A stretch of 64,000 bases of DNA from Molossus alvarezi (Eukaryota; Chordata; Mammalia; Chiroptera; Molossidae), in contig CM073888.1 in assembly GCA_037176705.1 (NCBI GenBank), forward strand, positions 44,956,810 to 45,020,809, given 5' to 3'. Numbering within the stretch: position 1 is the stretch's first letter; each line of letters begins with the position of its first letter. Below the pieces are notes generated by a model, which did no database searches, was not told where the DNA came from, and saw only the letters and a program-made list of their open reading frames with translations. A program made the position numbers and the translations under genes. This document shows positions 21,950 to 32,334 of the stretch, piece after piece.

Positions 21950-22879
21950 TTTGGCTGCCTCCCTGTGTTTGTTTCAGTGTATTACTTAATGAGCAGTATG
22001 GGGCTCGCTGAGACCCGGTGCTGCTCGTTTGAAAGAATTTAGGAAAAACCTGAAGCAGGATCCAAGACTGGCCAATCCTATGGCTAAGCAAGTGACAACA
22101 GCTTGAAAGTTGTGTGGGGCGGGGCGGGGCGGGGCGGGGCGGGGCGGGGCGGGGCGGGGCAGGGCCTCAGGGAGTCAGCAGGGCGGGGCTACCAGTGTGA
22201 GCCAGGTTGCTGGAGTCCCAGATATGGCTTCTGTCTGCCGCCCCGGGAAGGGCTCACCAAAGGAACAAAGGCCTCTTACAGCACGTTTGTCCCCGAGGAA
22301 GGCCCCTCTCCAGCGCTCGCTCCAGTGCCAAACAGCTCAGTTCTTCCCTGTGTGTCTCTGGTGCCCCTCGAGCTGCCTCCCCTCCGAGTTTAGAGGGAGA
22401 GAGTCCGATAAGTCCGTGCGCGGGCCCTTTAGGGAGCTGCCTGGGGCTCCAGCCGCTTCAGCCTCCCTGAGCCTCAGTTTCCGCTGGTTTTTCCAGCCAG
22501 AAGTTATGGGGACTTCTCTTCCTGGCACTGGAACCCTGAACGGGGCACCTGGTGTGGGACGGGGACCCCCTCAGTCCTCAGGAAAGGACCTTCCCAGCCG
22601 CGGGAGCCTCCTGATTTTTATCCACCACGCTTGGGTGTGGGACCAGCCCGTCTCGCCGCTGTGCGCTCCGTCGCCACCCCTCGCGCCGCCGCCCGTCCTA
22701 CCGGTCTGGATGTAGCTGCTTTTTTTTTTCCCCTTAGTTCCGTAGTTGTAGGACTTCCATTCAGCTTGATTTCAGGCGGTTTTGAATGATGGTTGTTCTT
22801 TAGTTTAGTTGTAACTTTGACGTGGTTGTGGGAGGACGCGATACCGCGTTTACCTACGCCGCCATCTTGACCGGAAGTC
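21950..22879 (-). promoter_or_regulatory. HAL1-type 5' leader with YY1-like start and GC-box array
   Basis: The element's first bases include CAAGATGGCGGC (22870-22859 on the minus strand), matching the YY1 core found at the start of human L1. An adjacent CCGGAAG (22871-22877 on the plus strand) resembles an ETS site. At 22116-22160 nine GGGGC units (complement GCCCC) form a row of GC boxes 44-90 bp into the 3' part of the leader region. CpG is abundant. Confidence 0.65.
22116..22160 (+). repeat. GGGGC pentanucleotide array, nine units
   Basis: Nearly perfect tandem GGGGC, GC-box-like and with strong G-quadruplex potential on the plus strand. Lies inside the HAL1-type leader. Confidence 0.95.
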
Positions 22880-22952
22880 CAAACCAGCAACCTCTTGGTG
22901 CACAGGTCGACACTCAACCACTGAGCCACACTGGCTGGGCTGTTGCTGGATT

Positions 22953-24700
22953 TTTGTCTGTGGGGCTTAAAAATGCCTGTCTGGTGAATAATTACTCTTT
23001 TGAAAAACGGGAAGTTCACTTTCTAAGGGAACAGCTGTTGAAGAGGCATCTTGCCAGAACTCCCGCTGTGTGTATATACTAAAATTACGAGCCCCTATCC
23101 TGCATATTTTTATCTTGCTGGACCATAATTACCCAGGACTATTTACAGTTAAACTGGCTAACTTGGGGCTCTTTTGAAATCCCCAGGTTAGTCTACCTGC
23201 ACAGTCAATTAGAAAAAGACTACAAAACTAAGCAATGACCAGTCTCAGCCCCTAATAGAAGCACCTATGCTACTGGCTGAAGCAACTGGAGATTTAAAAG
23301 ACAACATTATGGAAGCACAGCGTTTGTTTAGCTGTTTGACAAAATGGAAAGAAATGGTTAGAACAAGGCTGTAAATTTGACCCTAAAAGAAACTTACGAG
23401 TAGGTCCAAATGACCGACCAGTCTTCCCTGACTGCATACCGCACCACCTATTACAACATGTACATGCCTTAACTCACTGGGATGCTGACAAAATGGTTTT
23501 GTGGGGAAAAACCATACTACTGGAAGTCATCTCCATAGGTAGCTTCCCAGGCAGACCAGAAATACCAAATCTCCCCAATATACCAAATTGTACCTCTATG
23601 GGGCATTTTCCCTTGCCTTTAGGACCCTTTGAGGTCTGGCAAATGGACTTGATTCCATTGCCCCCTTCTCAAGGATACCAATATGTGTTAGTAATGGCTT
23701 GTATGTTTTCTTATTGGGTGGAAGCATTCTCAAGTCATAGAGCCACAGCCTCAGCAATAAATAAATTACTCCTAGAAATTATCTTCCTCACTTGGGGAAT
23801 CTCCTCAGAGCTCCATAATGGCCAGGGAACTCATTTTCACAGGAAAAATTATCCAATCTCTCTGGGAGATCTGGCCGACTTCACATTTCTGTTGTGCTTA
23901 TCATCCCCAGTTCTCTGGTCTTGTAGAACAGATAACAGGTAATCAAAACTCAATTGGCAGAACTCATAGAGTCTTTTAATCTGCCTTGGTCTAAGGCTCT
24001 TCCCTTGGTATTGCTCAAGCTAAGATCTGCTCAACCTAAGATCTGCAAGCATAGATTGTCTCTCTGCAATTATCATTTGGAGACCCATGTGGTGAGATCA
24101 GGAAATGTATGAACCTGCACTGCTGAAAGGAGACCTCCTGTTTACTGAAAAGAACTTAAAAGGGCCCTTACAACTAACTCACCCTCACAGAACAATCTTT
24201 TTGTGGCTTGCTCGTGGGAAAACAAACCATGATCCCCAACCTGCAGATTATGTCTGTGGGAAATGCCATCTCCATAAAGATGCCCTTCAGCTCCAATGGA
24301 AAGAGCCTTATGAGGTACTAATAACTAATGTGTTGTTAAACTTAAAGGTATTGACTCACAGATTCATGTTTCTCAATTAAAAAGGATACCTACATCGGAG
24401 TGGTCATCTCAGCCTACTGAAGATTTTAAGCTGAAAACCTGTGAACAACCCAAGACTACCACTAGAATTTTTATTCCCGATCAAAGTGGATGGTCCCGAT
24501 GTAGGGGGCTCTCCCAAGACCTCGGGCCAGGCCAGTCAGTCATACATGATTTCACACAGTAAGCCTTGCACTTGTTCTTCCCTTTGAGCACCTTTGTTTC
24601 ATTTACTGATTGTGTTGCTATCATAACCTCTTTTTTTTTCACCTGAACAAAACTCTTGAGAAAACATTTTTTCCTTTTCCTAGCTCTTTAGTCTGATTTC
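22953..24700 (+). pseudogene. Class I endogenous retrovirus, pol (integrase) remnant
   Basis: Degenerate retroviral pol in plus orientation. About 23430-23490 reads as part of the integrase zinc-binding domain, and 23590-23900 as the integrase core, with the first catalytic Asp in the context WQMDLIP followed by a WVEAF-type block. Frameshifts and stops interrupt it many times; the C-terminal integrase part continues to about 24420. The affinity to gammaretrovirus-like class I elements is by motif context. Upstream of about 23080 there is no recognisable gag or protease, and no 5' LTR: the copy is 5'-truncated. Confidence 0.7.
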
Positions 24701-25094
24701 AAGATAAACATACTCAGATTCTTATGTCTGCTTACTGCAATGACTACCCTAATTGCCCTTCAACATCCTTTTGCTCCTGCTATTGAATGATTATCTAACC
24801 GTACTAATTTAACTGACTATTGGATATGCAACTGAGCTAACCATACTCACAATGAGACAGAATTAGTAGCTTGACCCTTAAGCATTGAAAGTTTACAAAG
24901 CCAGATGTAAAGTCAATTTTTATTCTCAAACCTCAAAAAATACGGATGGAACATATGACTTTCCTGTAGCCAGACCCATTCATAAGGTTCCCCCAACCCA
25001 CAAAGGAATACCCATAAATATAGTCTGGATTCTTACTGATAACTTGCCTATCTGTTTTGAAATTATGAACAGTTCAGCCATACATTTTTTTTTC

Positions 25095-25365
25095 CTTTTA
25101 AAAACGTGGCTGGGGGATGGGTGAAAAAGATGAAGGAATTAAGAAGTACAAATTGGTTGTTAGACTGATGAACCTCAAAGGGAAAGGGGGAGGGAGGGTG
25201 GGATGAGATAAACCAAAGAACTTCTATGCATATATGCACAACCAATGGACACCGACAAAGTGTGAGGAAGGCAGGAGGGGGCGGGAATGGGGAGGAGGGG
25301 GTCAATGGGGAAAAAAGGGAGAAATATCCGTAATACATTCAACAATAAAGATGAGTTTTTTTAAA
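25095..25365 (+). mobile_element. HAL1-type LINE 3' end fragment in ERV env
   Basis: Matches the last ~270 bp of the element at 20637-22879 on the opposite strand: GGGATGGGTGAAAAAGATG, AACCTCAAAGGGAAAGG, ACCAATGGACACCGAC, ending CAACAATAAAGATGAG and a short A/T-rich tail. 5'-truncated insertion. Confidence 0.85.
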
Positions 25366-25379
25366 AAAGTATGACTACA

Positions 25380-25603
25380 TTTTTTAAAAAAAATATGTGT
25401 TTATTGATTATTAGAGAGAGAGGAAAGGAGAAGGGGAGACAGAAACATCGATGTGAGAAAGAACCCCTGATTGGCTTCCTCCTGCACGCCCCCTACTGAG
25501 GATTGAGCCTGCAACTGGGGCATGTGCCCTGACTGGGAATCTCAAACTGTGACCTCTTGGTGCAAGGGTCAACTCTCAACCACTGAGCCACTCGAGCTGG
25601 GCG
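25380..25603 (-). mobile_element. Bat tRNA-derived SINE in ERV env
   Basis: Antisense: TTTATTGATTATTAGAGAGAG, GAAACATCGATGTGAG, head GCCACTCGAGCTGGGC. Target-site duplication TGACTACA at 25372-25379 and 25604-25611. Confidence 0.93.
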
Positions 25604-26849
25604 TGACTACACTATTGTATGAGTCAAATGATAATGAGTTCACAACTCAATGGGCCTTACGCAATTACAATACTACTTTTATGCTGTCTTTCTAATGTTG
25701 GAAAATTCAAAGAATAATGCCTCTCAGTCCTGGAGAGCAAATGTCCTGCTCCCTTATACCAAAAAATCTGGTATTTGGTGTAAAATAGATAAAATCTGTC
25801 TCAGGTTATTTCGGCCTACAAACTTGGAAAAATCAAACTCTTTCCATCTTGACCCTAATATATAGAAACCTCAGGTACTCTTTTAATCATTCTCACGATA
25901 ACGTGAATGTCTTCTGAGTTGACAACTTACTATGATCATCCAGCCTATGAGAGATATTAAGTCCCTGCTTCAGAAATAGGACTTACTACTTCCCTCAAAG
26001 TCTGGGTTGAAGGACCTAATTACACGGTCTAACTTGTTTTTTCTTATGTGGGATGCAAATATACATCACCTTGTTAACTCGGTAGTGAGGCAGATATGGT
26101 ATTATATTGTCAGTACCTGATAATGTCACCAGGAAGACTCTCCCTTCCTTTGCTATTATCCTCAATCTAGGATCTTTCGTCTATAAACTTCAACCAAAAC
26201 AGACTAACTGGAATTGGGATTTTGGGCATGGTCTTTTTGGTCCTCTTTCCACCTGATACCCCGTAATAGATTAGGCATTAGGTATGCCTTCACTAGAGCT
26301 TTCTTTTCTTGGTATGGAGTAGCTGAATTAGAAAAGATTATCAGAAATCTCTCTATTCTTGTAGCACAAATGTTAAACGCTACTACAACTGCTCTAGAAG
26401 AACAAGTAATAACTAACTGACAGTCTGGCTGAAATAGTACTATAAAATTGTAGGGCTCTAGACGTGATAGCTGTCCAGCAAGGTGGTACTTATGCCCTAT
26501 TGGAAGAAGAATGTTTTCTGGGTTAATAAATTAGGTAAAGTGGTACAATAACTTGAGGTTCTAAAACAAAATATTAAAATCCTTGAACAGACAGAACAGT
26601 ACCCTAGAAGTTAGGGTTGGGCGGACTTAATTAGCTGGCTGCCTAAAGGAATAGGGTTTGTTCTACATTACAGGACTTAATTGTATTGGTTTTTGTGATT
26701 ATACTGTTCACTACCTTCATTAGGTGTCTAATGAGGTGCATCAAACCACCACCACCACTACCACAATAATACTAGCCCAATGCCTAGAGGTGTTACAATA
26801 AATACATTTGACTGAGACCACCTCCACAAAGGAACTTTTGATTGGGGAA

Positions 26850-27487
26850 TGTGTTAGCTCTGCTTCTGACAAGCCTCCTTGTTGCTCAAATGTGGGCATA
26901 AACTCTGACTATACACTCAGGAGATTACTTTCTCTTCTACATGGGACATGACATATCAGGAATAAGCATTCCTGGAGATGAGGGATCAATGCTGCTATTC
27001 CAATGACGGACCAATGATATTTCCCAATGGCTGATCATAGATGCTTTCTAAGGAAAGATCTCAATCAAAAGAGGGAAATGAGAAAGAAAAACAGCAAAAT
27101 GGAGTTGATGTTGTCAAGAGAGCAATCTAAAATAGAGCTGGGAGGTCTCTGGGAAGCTGAGCTAACGTCCTTCCTTCCTTCCAGGTGAAACTGAACTTTT
27201 GAATTGGGCTAAACCAAAGGGCTACATCCTGATACAGTTTCTGGAACTAGTTTTGCATCACTAAGCTCTCTATTAAAAAATAAAATTTCCCCCTAGAAAT
27301 GGACATAAGCAATAAATCATGGGTCACAGCTCTTTCAAAGTAATTTATGTAATCATTTTGAAAGCCCCCTTTTTTCTCTTTATAAATTCTCTTTCCCCCT
27401 CAGAACACATTGGGTTTCTACCAAAACCTGTGACTTCTAGATTTGCAATTTCCAAGACCTCCAAATAAAGCTTTTGTTTGCCTTACA
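26850..27487 (+). mobile_element. Class I ERV 3' LTR
   Basis: Follows a degenerate polypurine stretch (GATTGGGGAA). Starts TGTGTTAGC and ends TTACA, 638 bp. TATAAA is at 27381-27386 and the polyadenylation signal AATAAA at 27464-27469, placing U3, R and U5 in normal order. No matching 5' LTR in the window. Confidence 0.7.
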
Positions 27488-28620
27488 GTTGTGGCAAAAT
27501 TGATGGACACTGGCAGAAGACAGATAACAAAATGAATCAGTAGATGGTATAGTATGTTGGGAAATGGTGAGTATTATGGTAAAAAGAGCACAAGGAGGGG
27601 GAATAAGGGAATACTGGGAGGGAGGATAGAACACGAAGTTTTCAAGTACAGTGGTTAGGAAAATACACTGAGAAGAAGATATTTAAACAAAGACCTGACC
27701 CTGGTGAGAGAAGAGTCATGTGGCCATTTGGGGGGAAGATCATTCCAACAAGTGCAAGGACCCTGAATTTGCTTTCCTCTTTAGTTCTTATTTTGCCAAC
27801 TTCCTATCTTCAGGTAATTTGGTAATGATGGGGAATGGGAAATAATTTTGAAGTTCTGATTAATTTAGAAATGTTGACTGTCAAGGACCTGCTGTTTTTC
27901 CTGGCCTTTGTCACCCTGACCTTTAGCTCACTTTGAGTTTCTTTATCCATAGGTCCTGCCAGAGATACCCTAGATGAGAGCAATGTTGAAGACTAGCAGT
28001 TATCACATCTCTTACTGGGCTGAGACAGTCAACTAAGAAAAGAGATCCAATTTCAGTGTTTCCTTTATAAAAGTCCTGCTTGTCGCAAAGTTTGGCACAT
28101 GAAGGAAGGCTCTCAGGACTCTATTCAATGCCAGAGACAATAGGGAAAAAGCCCTCAAAGGCAAAACAAAATAATAAGTAACCCCATTCCTACTATTTCA
28201 TACATTTTTATATTAAATGGATACCGCAGTAGTTGATAGTTATAAAATAATAAAATAATATTTCTAGTATACTTTTAAATTATGGATACCTAAGGAAAAG
28301 TTATATAACTTCTACTTTCCTTATATTAACTCCAATTCCCAAAAGGGTCCTATTGTTCTCACTCTATATTTACATGCATTGTGGTGGTGGTGCCAGCGGG
28401 TACCAGGCTTCTTCTACCTGTAGTCAAGGCGCTATTATGAAAGTGCCTTGAAAAGTCAAAAGTGTGCTAAACAAACGTCAAGCACCACCATTGTTCACTA
28501 GGTGCAAGGTTGCTTCTTTTAGAAATATAGCAGGTATTTAATAGCATTAGGAGATATACAAATATATATTCATCCATAATGGTAGCCAGACTTTAGCTTT
28601 AAGAAAAGTTCACTTTTTTC
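27488..28620. other. Intergenic sequence with L2-like segment
   Basis: 27488-27770 has old-repeat phrases (AAAAAGAGCACAAGGAGG, GATCATTCCAACAAGTGCAAGGACCC) resembling the segment at 7625-8060. The remainder, to 28620, is unassigned single-copy sequence. Confidence 0.45.
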
Positions 28621-28694
28621 TTTATGAATGGGCAGTTATTTAGACTCTCTATGCCTCAGTTCCCTCATCTGAAAAGTGAGAATAAAATAGTACT

Positions 28695-28932
28695 GTCCTG
28701 GCAGCTTTGGCTCAGCTGTTAGAGAGCTTCCCCTGAGGACCAAAGAATCCAGGGTTCAATTCCAATCAAGGGCAGGTTTTCGTTTGGTTTCTGGCCCTGG
28801 TCCAGGTCCTGTAGGAGGCAACCAATCCATGTGTCTCTCACATTGGTGTTTCTCTCTCTCTCTTTCTCCTCCACTCTATCTGAAAATAAATGGAAAAATA
28901 TCCTCGGTGAGGATTAAAAAAAAAGAAAAAAA
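28695..28932 (+). mobile_element. VES SINE, diverged
   Basis: CTGGCAGCTTTGGCTCAGC head, TC tract, end ATCCTCGGTGAGGATTAAAA. Duplication AGTACT on both sides. Confidence 0.88.
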
Positions 28933-28938
28933 AGTACT

Positions 28939-29082
28939 TTCTTTTGTAACTATGCATAATGATGGGATGTTAATTTATTATGATGATTGTTTCACACTAT
29001 ATACAAATATTGAATTATTATATTGTACACCTGAAACTAATATAATGTTATATGTAAATTGTACCTCAATGAAAAAAAAAAA
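28939..29082 (+). mobile_element. LINE-1 3' end fragment
   Basis: The common L1 terminal phrase TGTACACCTGAAACTAATAT and ATTGTACCTCAATGAAAAA with A-tail, bounded by AGTACT copies. Confidence 0.85.
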
Positions 29083-29469
29083 AGTACTTACATGCCTTAT
29101 AGGGTTAAAATGAGATAGTTCCCCCTGCTCCATTTAAAAAAAACAACAGTGCCCAGCACACAGAAGCACTAAAAAACGCAGACAATTACTAAATTTGCGA
29201 AAATATCTACAGTGGAGGGTACCTCAGAGTTCTTCTATTGAGGACTACCGTAAACATGCATCTCTTAGGGTACCGTCTAAACCTTTGCTTACTGTCAGAA
29301 TCAGCGACATCAATTTATTATTAGTTTGGTCAACTCATGGGCATTTATTAAACCCCATTCTGTTAGGTCTTATGCCAGGGAATTAGTTGACCTTACTCCA
29401 GTATTTTTTTTTTCACGGGAGGAAAAAGTTCACGGCGTTATTAAATCTCAAGTATATGCCAGGGCTTCC

Positions 29470-30560
29470 GAAAGGTCATTGTCAGAAGCTAAACTAAAAC
29501 ACCTTGAGAGGCGCCCGGAGCCGGTGGGAAGGTGAGAAGGGCTGGGGATTGTGCCCCCAGGATGCGAAGAAGGGAGCGCCTGGCCTCTGCCTGTGGATTG
29601 GCGTTAACGACCCTCTCGGGCAGCATTTATAGCTGGTGGCTGAATGGGATGCAGGAGTCGCTCTTTTTGAGTTAAATCACGTGTTTAAAAGTGAAGGTGG
29701 CAGCGGCCAGAGCGCCCTTCCCCCTCGGGCCGAAGTCGGGCCTCACCGACTGCAGGTGTCCCCAGGTAGTCCAGCGGCGTGGCCACCGGGCTCGGAGCCG
29801 CGGGGCGGCGACTCGGATGCTGGCCGGGGGGGTCAGACGCCTCGGGGATCCGGAGCCCGCTGGCGTCGCGCCCGGCCGAGGGCACCCCGCGGGGGCGGGG
29901 CCGCGCCTCCTCCCGGAACTGGCCGGGCGGGAGCGGCGGGAGCGGGGCCGCCGCGCGCCACGCCTGCGGCTATGGAGGTCCTTCCCGCAGGCGGGGGCCG
30001 GATCCGGAGCCCAGAGCCCGAGGCCAGGCCGGAGGACGTCGTGGAGGAAGCGGTTCCTAGAGTGCCGCGGGCTCCGTCCTCGCAGGGGACGCCCTCGGCG
30101 GGGCTGCCGCGGGGCTCCAGGGATTCCTGGGAAGGCGAGGAGGACGCGGAGGACGCGGAGGACGCGGAGCCCGGCGAGCCGCGGGGCGGTCGGACGAGCC
30201 GCACGGCGTCCCTGGTGAGCGGGCTGCTCACCGAGCTGTACAGCTGCACCGAGGAGGAGGAGGCGCCCGGCGGGGGCCGAGGGCCCGGGGGCCGCCAGCG
30301 GCGCAGCGACAGCCTCGACAGCTCCACCGAGGCCTCGGGCTCCGACGTGGTCCTGGGCGGGCGCGGCGGCGCCGGCGACTCCCGGGTGCTGCAGGAGCTG
30401 CGGGAGCGGCCGAGCCAGCGGCACCAGAGGCAGTACCTGCGGCAGAAAGGTGAGGGCGGCGGCAGCCCGCGCAGGGAGCGCCCCGAGCCGGCCCGGCCCG
30501 GCCCCGCGCTGCCCTGGGCGCACCCGGGCCGAAGGGTCACGCGCACAGGCATTGGGGTGT
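29470..30560 (+). promoter_or_regulatory. TBC1D30: TBC1D30 CpG-island promoter
   Basis: Very CpG-rich block enclosing the first coding exon and about 500 bp upstream. A GC box GGGGGCGGGGCC lies at 29891-29902, some 70 bp before the start codon. A CCAAT-type ATTGG at 29596-29600 and a TTTATA at 29626-29631 are possible minor elements. Transcription start cannot be fixed by eye. Confidence 0.85.
29972..30449 (+). CDS. TBC1D30: TBC1D30 exon 1
   Basis: Encodes residues 1-159 plus one base of the next codon of TBC1 domain family member 30, a GTPase-activating protein reported to act on Rab8A and to affect primary cilium formation. The start MEVLPAGGG corresponds to the human MDVLPTGGG. The match to human is strong in GGRTSRTASLVSGLL, ELYSCTEEEE, DSLDSSTEASGSDVVLGG and GDSRVLQEL. 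The exon is low-complexity, rich in Gly, Pro, Arg and acidic residues, and probably disordered. Residues 58-66 are three DAE triplets from a tandem 9-bp repeat. Donor AAAG|GTGAGG with GT at 30450-30451, phase 1. No in-frame ATG lies upstream although the frame is open. Confidence 0.95.
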
Positions 30561-30696
30561 CTCTGATCTGCCGCAGGGGTGCACGGTGTCACGGATCCAT
30601 GACTAGACATTCTTACTGTCTCTCTCACCCCGTCCCCTTCGAGCCGTCGAGTGGAGCATCGCCGATGGAGCGGGAGCGGCGGGTCTCCACGCCCCG

Positions 30697-30733
30697 CGTG
30701 TGTGCGTGCGTGTGTGTGTGTGTGTGTGTGTGT
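30697..30733 (+). repeat. TG microsatellite
   Basis: TG/GTGCG run in TBC1D30 intron 1, about 250 bp after the donor. Confidence 0.95.
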
Positions 30734-32334
30734 CGACGGGGAGAGGCAGTCCGGGTTCCAATTTCGCCGGAACAGCTGTCCGACGGGCTTGGGGTTTCTG
30801 ATAAACCTATGCGAGGTGACCTAGAGGGCGCTGGGAGAGGAGAGGCGCCTGGGGCTTTTTTTTTTTTTTTCCCCAATTTAAATAATCCGCCTTCCTGGCC
30901 ACACCACTTTAATAGTGTTTAACCAGTGAGGCAGAATAATTCCATACTGTAATGCGGCCTCTAAGCAGGACGTGTGCATCCCATTTCTGCCGGAAAGTCT
31001 GGTCTCAAGAAGCTCACTAGGTGGGCATTTTTGTCAGTGGAGGGGCCCTGGAGTGTTGGCATTATCACAGGGTTTAACTGTTGGCCGGCACCTTCGGTTG
31101 GAGAGGCCATCTGAAAATGAATGGCCTTGGTTTTCAGGGGGAGAGACTGATTTGGTGTTGCTTTTGTTATAAGATTCTGATGCTGTGTCCTAATTGAGAT
31201 ATTTCCCCCTCAATTGTTCATAAGTACCTTGCTTTTCAGGCGCTAACACAATTATTACAGTTGTCTTTTTAAAAAGACCTCAATTTACAAAATGAAGTGA
31301 GGGGTGGAAAACATGCTAAACCACAGCATTTCTTGAATTAATGTCTTTGTGCTACAAATTACCAAGGGAGAGGGGAAGGAGAGAATGCATACTATAGAAT
31401 GATATCCTGTCTCCTCTAATTTAAAAATCAGACTAGCTGTTGCTAGAAAACAAAACAAAACTAACCAGAAAAGGAATAAATCTGTCTGCTTTCTCAAATC
31501 TATGTAAACAGCTTTCAGCTTCCGCTTTTGGCTTCCTAGTGCAGATTTTTTTCCCAGCTGATTGTTACAAATGACTTCCACCTTCCTCCCCACTGTCCCG
31601 GACTCTGCTGGAGTTGTGCTATTTCATTTTATACGATTATTTGGCTGTTCTCAGAGCGTCTGTTTATGCCTAGAGTTCCGTAGGCAATAGTTCTTTCAAA
31701 ATCCAACAAAATCAACTTTGAGGAATTATGATTTGGTTTTCTGTTTTTACAAGGCTGTTCACTTTTCATTACTGAGCACATTTGGAGGATTAGTAAATTC
31801 GTTTCGGAAGAGGAAATTTGGCAAAATAATTTTGAAAGAGAGTAACAGTACAGCTTTGCAAGTAGACTTCCAACAAGTGACCACTCTAGTAATCATTCAT
31901 AAGACCTATAAAAGTCTGCTTTGCTTAAGTTTCAGTCTTATTGCCTGGTTAACTGCTTGTTCATCTTTTCTTGCAGTCAACCCTGTTAGGATGAACAAGA
32001 TACCATATTATAATAGCCCCTCTCCCAACCTCTTAATCAATAAACATCATTAGAGTACTAAGAAAAAAGAATCAGGTCATAGAAACAGCTGTCTGCTTAA
32101 TTTCACAGTTTATTAGGTTACCTTTTTTTTTTTTTTAGGGTAAAAAACATTTCTCTTAATAAAACACATAGTAGGAGTCTCATATATTGCAGATAACCTG
32201 TGTATTAATTCTCCTTTCTGTTAGGGATTTTGCTGTAGCATCAATATCGCATCTGTTTTTACATATTTAGCTTGTGTAGGTCCTCTATTTATTTATTTGA
32301 GGCACTAAAATGGTTTCTCAGGAAATCTACACTC

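Larger units (their letters stand above)
20637..22879 (-). mobile_element. Young full-length HAL1-type LINE (ORF1 only)
   Basis: A 2243-bp element with a perfect 17-bp target-site duplication CAAACCAGCAACCTCTT at 20620-20636 and 22880-22896. Read on the minus strand, it begins GACTTCCGGTCAAGATGGCG, has a GC-rich leader of about 930 bp with a GGGGC tandem array, one intact ORF1 (21949-21008), a 3' untranslated region of about 350 bp with AATAAA (20665-20660), and an A-tail of about 18. There is no ORF2. HAL1 (half-LINE-1) is the known mammalian class with this structure; such elements need ORF2 protein supplied by LINE-1. Confidence 0.93.
20457..22939 (-). mobile_element. Bat SINE interrupted by HAL1-type LINE
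   Basis: SINE of the same type as 19765-19988, split into 20457-20636 (tail side) and 22897-22939 (head side, ending GCCACACTGGCTGGGC). Its own target-site duplication CTGTTGCTGGATT is at 20444-20456 and 22940-22952. The LINE entered at the tRNA-derived B-box flank. Confidence 0.93.
24701..26780 (+). pseudogene. Class I endogenous retrovirus, env remnant
   Basis: A hydrophobic leader-like stretch near 24710-24780, then a surface-subunit region with scattered Cys and Asn-glycosylation codons. At 26210-26700 is a transmembrane-subunit region: heptad-like helix, a Cys-containing loop near 26500-26520, and a hydrophobic anchor near 26640-26710. Stops and frameshifts throughout. Interrupted by a HAL1-type 3' fragment (25095-25365) and a SINE (25380-25603). 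It cannot yield a functional envelope. Confidence 0.65.
28620..29170 (+). repeat. MIR SINE split by two later insertions
   Basis: Left part 28620-28694 reads TCAGTTCCCTCATCTGAAAA; right part from 29083 reads GGGTTAAAATGAGATAG and AGTGCCCAGCACACAG. A VES copy (28695-28932) and an L1 3' fragment (28939-29082) lie between. AGTACT is found at 28689-28694, 28933-28938 and 29083-29088. Confidence 0.75.

Noticed and set aside
21354..21989. Plus-strand open frame of 211 codons
   Set aside because: It is the antisense shadow of the intact ORF1 and has the Ser/Leu/Phe-rich makeup expected of such a shadow.
22103..22715. Plus-strand open frames of 201 and 96 codons
   Set aside because: They lie over the GC-rich HAL1-type leader and its GGGGC array on the opposite strand.
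23493..23942. A 149-codon frame as a possible domesticated retroviral gene
   Set aside because: It is one surviving piece of integrase among many frameshifts and stops, without a start or end of its own.
29636..29971. In-frame open extension upstream of the TBC1D30 start
   Set aside because: It contains no ATG, only GTG at its open edge, and the human protein starts at the position equivalent to 29972.
29672..30628. Long antisense open frames (318 and 239 codons) over TBC1D30 exon 1
   Set aside because: High GC content makes stops rare on all frames. The plus-strand frame matches TBC1D30 with proper splice sites; the antisense ones have no recognisable domain.
30450..30922. Open frame continuing past the TBC1D30 exon 1 donor
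   Set aside because: The donor AAAG|GTGAGG joins exactly to exon 2 in the human order; the read-through part is CpG-rich intron and a TG repeat.
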